Source of the DNA: Mesohalobacter salilacus
GTDB taxonomy: Bacteria > Bacteroidota > Bacteroidia > Flavobacteriales > Flavobacteriaceae
Direction of reading: 5' to 3'
Assembly (NCBI GenBank): GCA_003931895.1
Contig: RRZV01000096.1
Location: 1-37,437 of the forward strand
DNA length: 37,437 nucleotides
Positions 35,989 to 37,437 of this stretch are shown here, piece after piece (the first letter of the stretch is position 1; each line of letters starts with the position of its first letter). A program made the position numbers and the translations under genes. The notes below the pieces were generated by a model. The model made no database searches, was not told where the DNA came from, and saw nothing but the letters and a program-made list of their open reading frames with translations.

Positions 35989-36906
35989 TCAAAAGTTTTG
36001 TTTTTCTAAGAGGTAAGTTAGAATGACTTTTTCGAAACCCTTATTAATATCAGCATCAACATATTTGATTTGATATTGTCTACACTTTTGCAATAAATCT
36101 GACTTAAAAGATTGAGCTAAATTTTGATAATCTTCTTTAACTTGTTCTGGATACAAATCGATTTTCTTTTGACTCTCTACATCAATAAATCGTCGTGGAA
36201 ACTCAGAAAAATTAAAATTAATTTCTTTTTCTAAATCGGTAGTATGAAACAGTATCACTTGATGTTTGTTATATTTTAGATGCCGTAAGGCTTCAAAAAC
36301 ATCTTTAGATTGTGATTCATTTTGAAACATATCAGAAAAAATAAAAACCAAAGAGCGTCTTTTTAAATTTTCTGCGATATAATGTAAACTTTTAAGCGTG
36401 TCAGTTGTTTTAGATGACTCTTGATTTTTAAAATGCTTTTCTAGTGTATTTGAAACAATCTGTAATTGATTATAGCTACTTTTTTCAGAAATATTAAAAT
36501 CAATTTGATTTGAAAACAAAGACAAACCAAAAGCATCATTTTGCTTGAGTAAAATATTTATTAAAGCTAAAATTGAAATAGACGAAAATGTATATTTACT
36601 ACAGTTATCCAAATCAAACTTATCGACTCTAGGATAATGCATTGAAGAGGAGTTGTCTAAAATAAAATGACACCTCAGATTAGTTTCGTCTTCATACTTT
36701 TTAGTATACAGCTTATCTGTCTTGGCATACAATTTCCAATCAATAAATTTTGTGCTGTCGCCTTTATTATAAAGCCTATGCTCATCAAATTCAGCAGAGT
36801 ATCCGTGAAACGGGCTCTTATGTATACCAGACATAAAGCCTTCAACAATTTGATTCGCTAAAATATTAAGTTGAGAAAAGTTAAATTTAGATTGTTTTAA
36901 ATCCAA
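35989..36906 (-). CDS. DUF58-domain (VWA-like) protein
   Basis: 305-residue DUF58 protein. The family signature is near the N-terminus (KSPFHGYSAEFDEHRLYNKGD), followed by WKLYAKTDKLYTKKYEDET and a VWA-like metal motif LDNSSSM. It begins with TTG at 36906: the reading frame upstream meets a stop after four more sense codons (ATA being the nearest other option) and contains no ATG, and the first internal ATG would cut into the conserved segment. It starts 2 bp after the thioredoxin stop. DUF58 proteins often act with MoxR ATPases and VWA proteins, but none is visible here; function unknown. Confidence 0.85.
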   Translation of the reverse strand: MDLKQSKFNFSQLNILANQIVEGFMSGIHKSPFHGYSAEFDEHRLYNKGDSTKFIDWKLYAKTDKLYTKKYEDETNLRCHFILDNSSSMHYPRVDKFDLDNCSKYTFSSISILALINILLKQNDAFGLSLFSNQIDFNISEKSSYNQLQIVSNTLEKHFKNQESSKTTDTLKSLHYIAENLKRRSLVFIFSDMFQNESQSKDVFEALRHLKYNKHQVILFHTTDLEKEINFNFSEFPRRFIDVESQKKIDLYPEQVKEDYQNLAQSFKSDLLQKCRQYQIKYVDADINKGFEKVILTYLLEKQNF

Positions 36907-36908
36907 AT

Positions 36909-37226
36909 TTATAAGAGATTATCAAGGGTTTCAGTATAGTTTTCTTTAGGCGCAACACCAACTTTTCTGTCAACGAGCTCTCCGTCTTTAAAAAATAAAA
37001 CTGTAGGGATGTTTCTTACACCATATTTAGCTGCAAACTCTTGATTGGAGTCAACGTCTAATTTAGCTACAATAGCTTTGTCTTTATATTCGTTACTAAT
37101 TTCTTCGATTACTGGGCCAACCATTCTACAAGGACCACACCATTCAGCCCAAAAATCAACTAAAACTGGTTTATTGCTTTTTAAGACTTTTTCTTCAAAA
37201 TTTGTATCTGTTATTTCTAATGCCAT
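36909..37226 (-). CDS. trxA: Thioredoxin
   Basis: 105-residue single-domain thioredoxin, the general cytoplasmic disulfide reductant. The active site is WCGPC (Cys30 and Cys33), preceded by VLVDFWAEW; the cis-Pro loop is NIPTVLFF and the C-terminal GVAPKENY region is typical. No signal peptide. It is first in a two-gene unit with the DUF58 gene. A TAATTTTG promoter box lies 19 nt upstream of its ATG. Confidence 0.95.
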   Translation of the reverse strand: MALEITDTNFEEKVLKSNKPVLVDFWAEWCGPCRMVGPVIEEISNEYKDKAIVAKLDVDSNQEFAAKYGVRNIPTVLFFKDGELVDRKVGVAPKENYTETLDNLL

Positions 37227-37245
37227 ATTATTTTTATTTTGAGTT

Positions 37246-37253
37246 CAAAATTA
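37246..37253 (-). promoter_or_regulatory. trxA promoter -7 box
   Basis: Minus-strand TAATTTTG matches TAnnTTTG and lies 19 nt before the trxA ATG. Confidence 0.5.
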
Positions 37254-37391
37254 CGATAAGTTGATTTATAATTAAAATGTATTAACAATTATTAGAGATT
37301 TAATCTACCAATTATAAGTACTTAGACAAGACAAAACCTTACAAAAAACTATTAACTATTATATTTTGTTTTAACTCCCTTTTATAAATAA

Positions 37392-37423
37392 CAAAAGCCA
37401 CTTCAATTACGAAGTGGCTTTTG
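37392..37423. terminator. Perfect 13-bp terminator hairpin
   Basis: CAAAAGCCACTTC (37392-37404) and GAAGTGGCTTTTG (37411-37423) form a perfect stem around loop AATTAC, with A- and T-runs on both sides, so it can work in either direction. It most likely ends a minus-strand gene lying to the right of the window, isolating trxA. Confidence 0.8.
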
Positions 37424-37437
37424 ATTTAAAGAAGGCG

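Overview
The window is AT-rich chromosomal DNA from a Bacteroidota bacterium, almost certainly a member of the Flavobacteriaceae. This rests on a primary sigma factor without region 1.1, a gldA gliding-motility ATPase gene, menaquinone genes, a pdhA-pdhC gene pair, several secreted proteins, almost no Shine-Dalgarno sequences, and many upstream TAnnTTTG boxes, the -7 element of the Bacteroidota housekeeping sigma factor. I cannot name the genus.

Layout. 1-900: a 14-bp tandem repeat and a VapC-type PIN toxin/antitoxin pair. 950-4215: menC, a CPBP membrane protease and menE (menaquinone synthesis). 4400-7185: pdhA and pdhC, ending at a strong terminator. 7200-7310: a palindromic intergenic element. 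7356-10545 (minus): rpoD (sigA), a secreted M28 peptidase and gldA. 10650-14352 (plus): an unknown secreted protein, an M1 aminopeptidase and a patatin-like protein. 14355-14441: a second palindromic element. 14484-20414 (minus): a histidine operon hisG-D-C-B, a second PIN toxin/antitoxin pair (antitoxin only 54 codons), a third palindromic element, then hisH. 20498-24161 (minus): fabG, a VWA membrane protein and a prohibitin-like SPFH protein. 24269-29414: a 1015-residue TPR protein, a small lipoprotein and a second M1 peptidase. 29507-32611 (plus): hisA, hisF, hisIE and a TruA-like pseudouridine synthase. 32608-37226: an OmpH/Skp chaperone, ligA, a TetR regulator, tRNA-Asp, a DUF58 protein and thioredoxin.

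The main result concerns histidine biosynthesis. All eight his genes of the usual G-D-C-B-H-A-F-I order are present, but hisGDCBH lies on the minus strand and hisAFI on the plus strand about 9 kb away. Flipping the 14.45-29.45 kb segment would rebuild one continuous operon, so I infer one inversion with breakpoints between hisH and hisA. Upstream of hisG, in a stretch with no long ORF, lies what reads as a complete transcription attenuator: a -7 box, a 17-residue leader peptide with two His codons (His-Phe-His), a pause hairpin, an antiterminator with the leader stop codon in its bulge, and an 11-bp terminator followed by U7. After the inferred inversion this switch would control only hisGDCB(H) and not hisAFI.

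Other points: an M28 peptidase with Asp in place of the first metal-ligand His; a TruA-like enzyme with an altered active-site motif; near-identical duplicated lipoyl-domain DNA in pdhC; and promoter boxes only 4 nt from the start codon, suggesting leaderless mRNAs.
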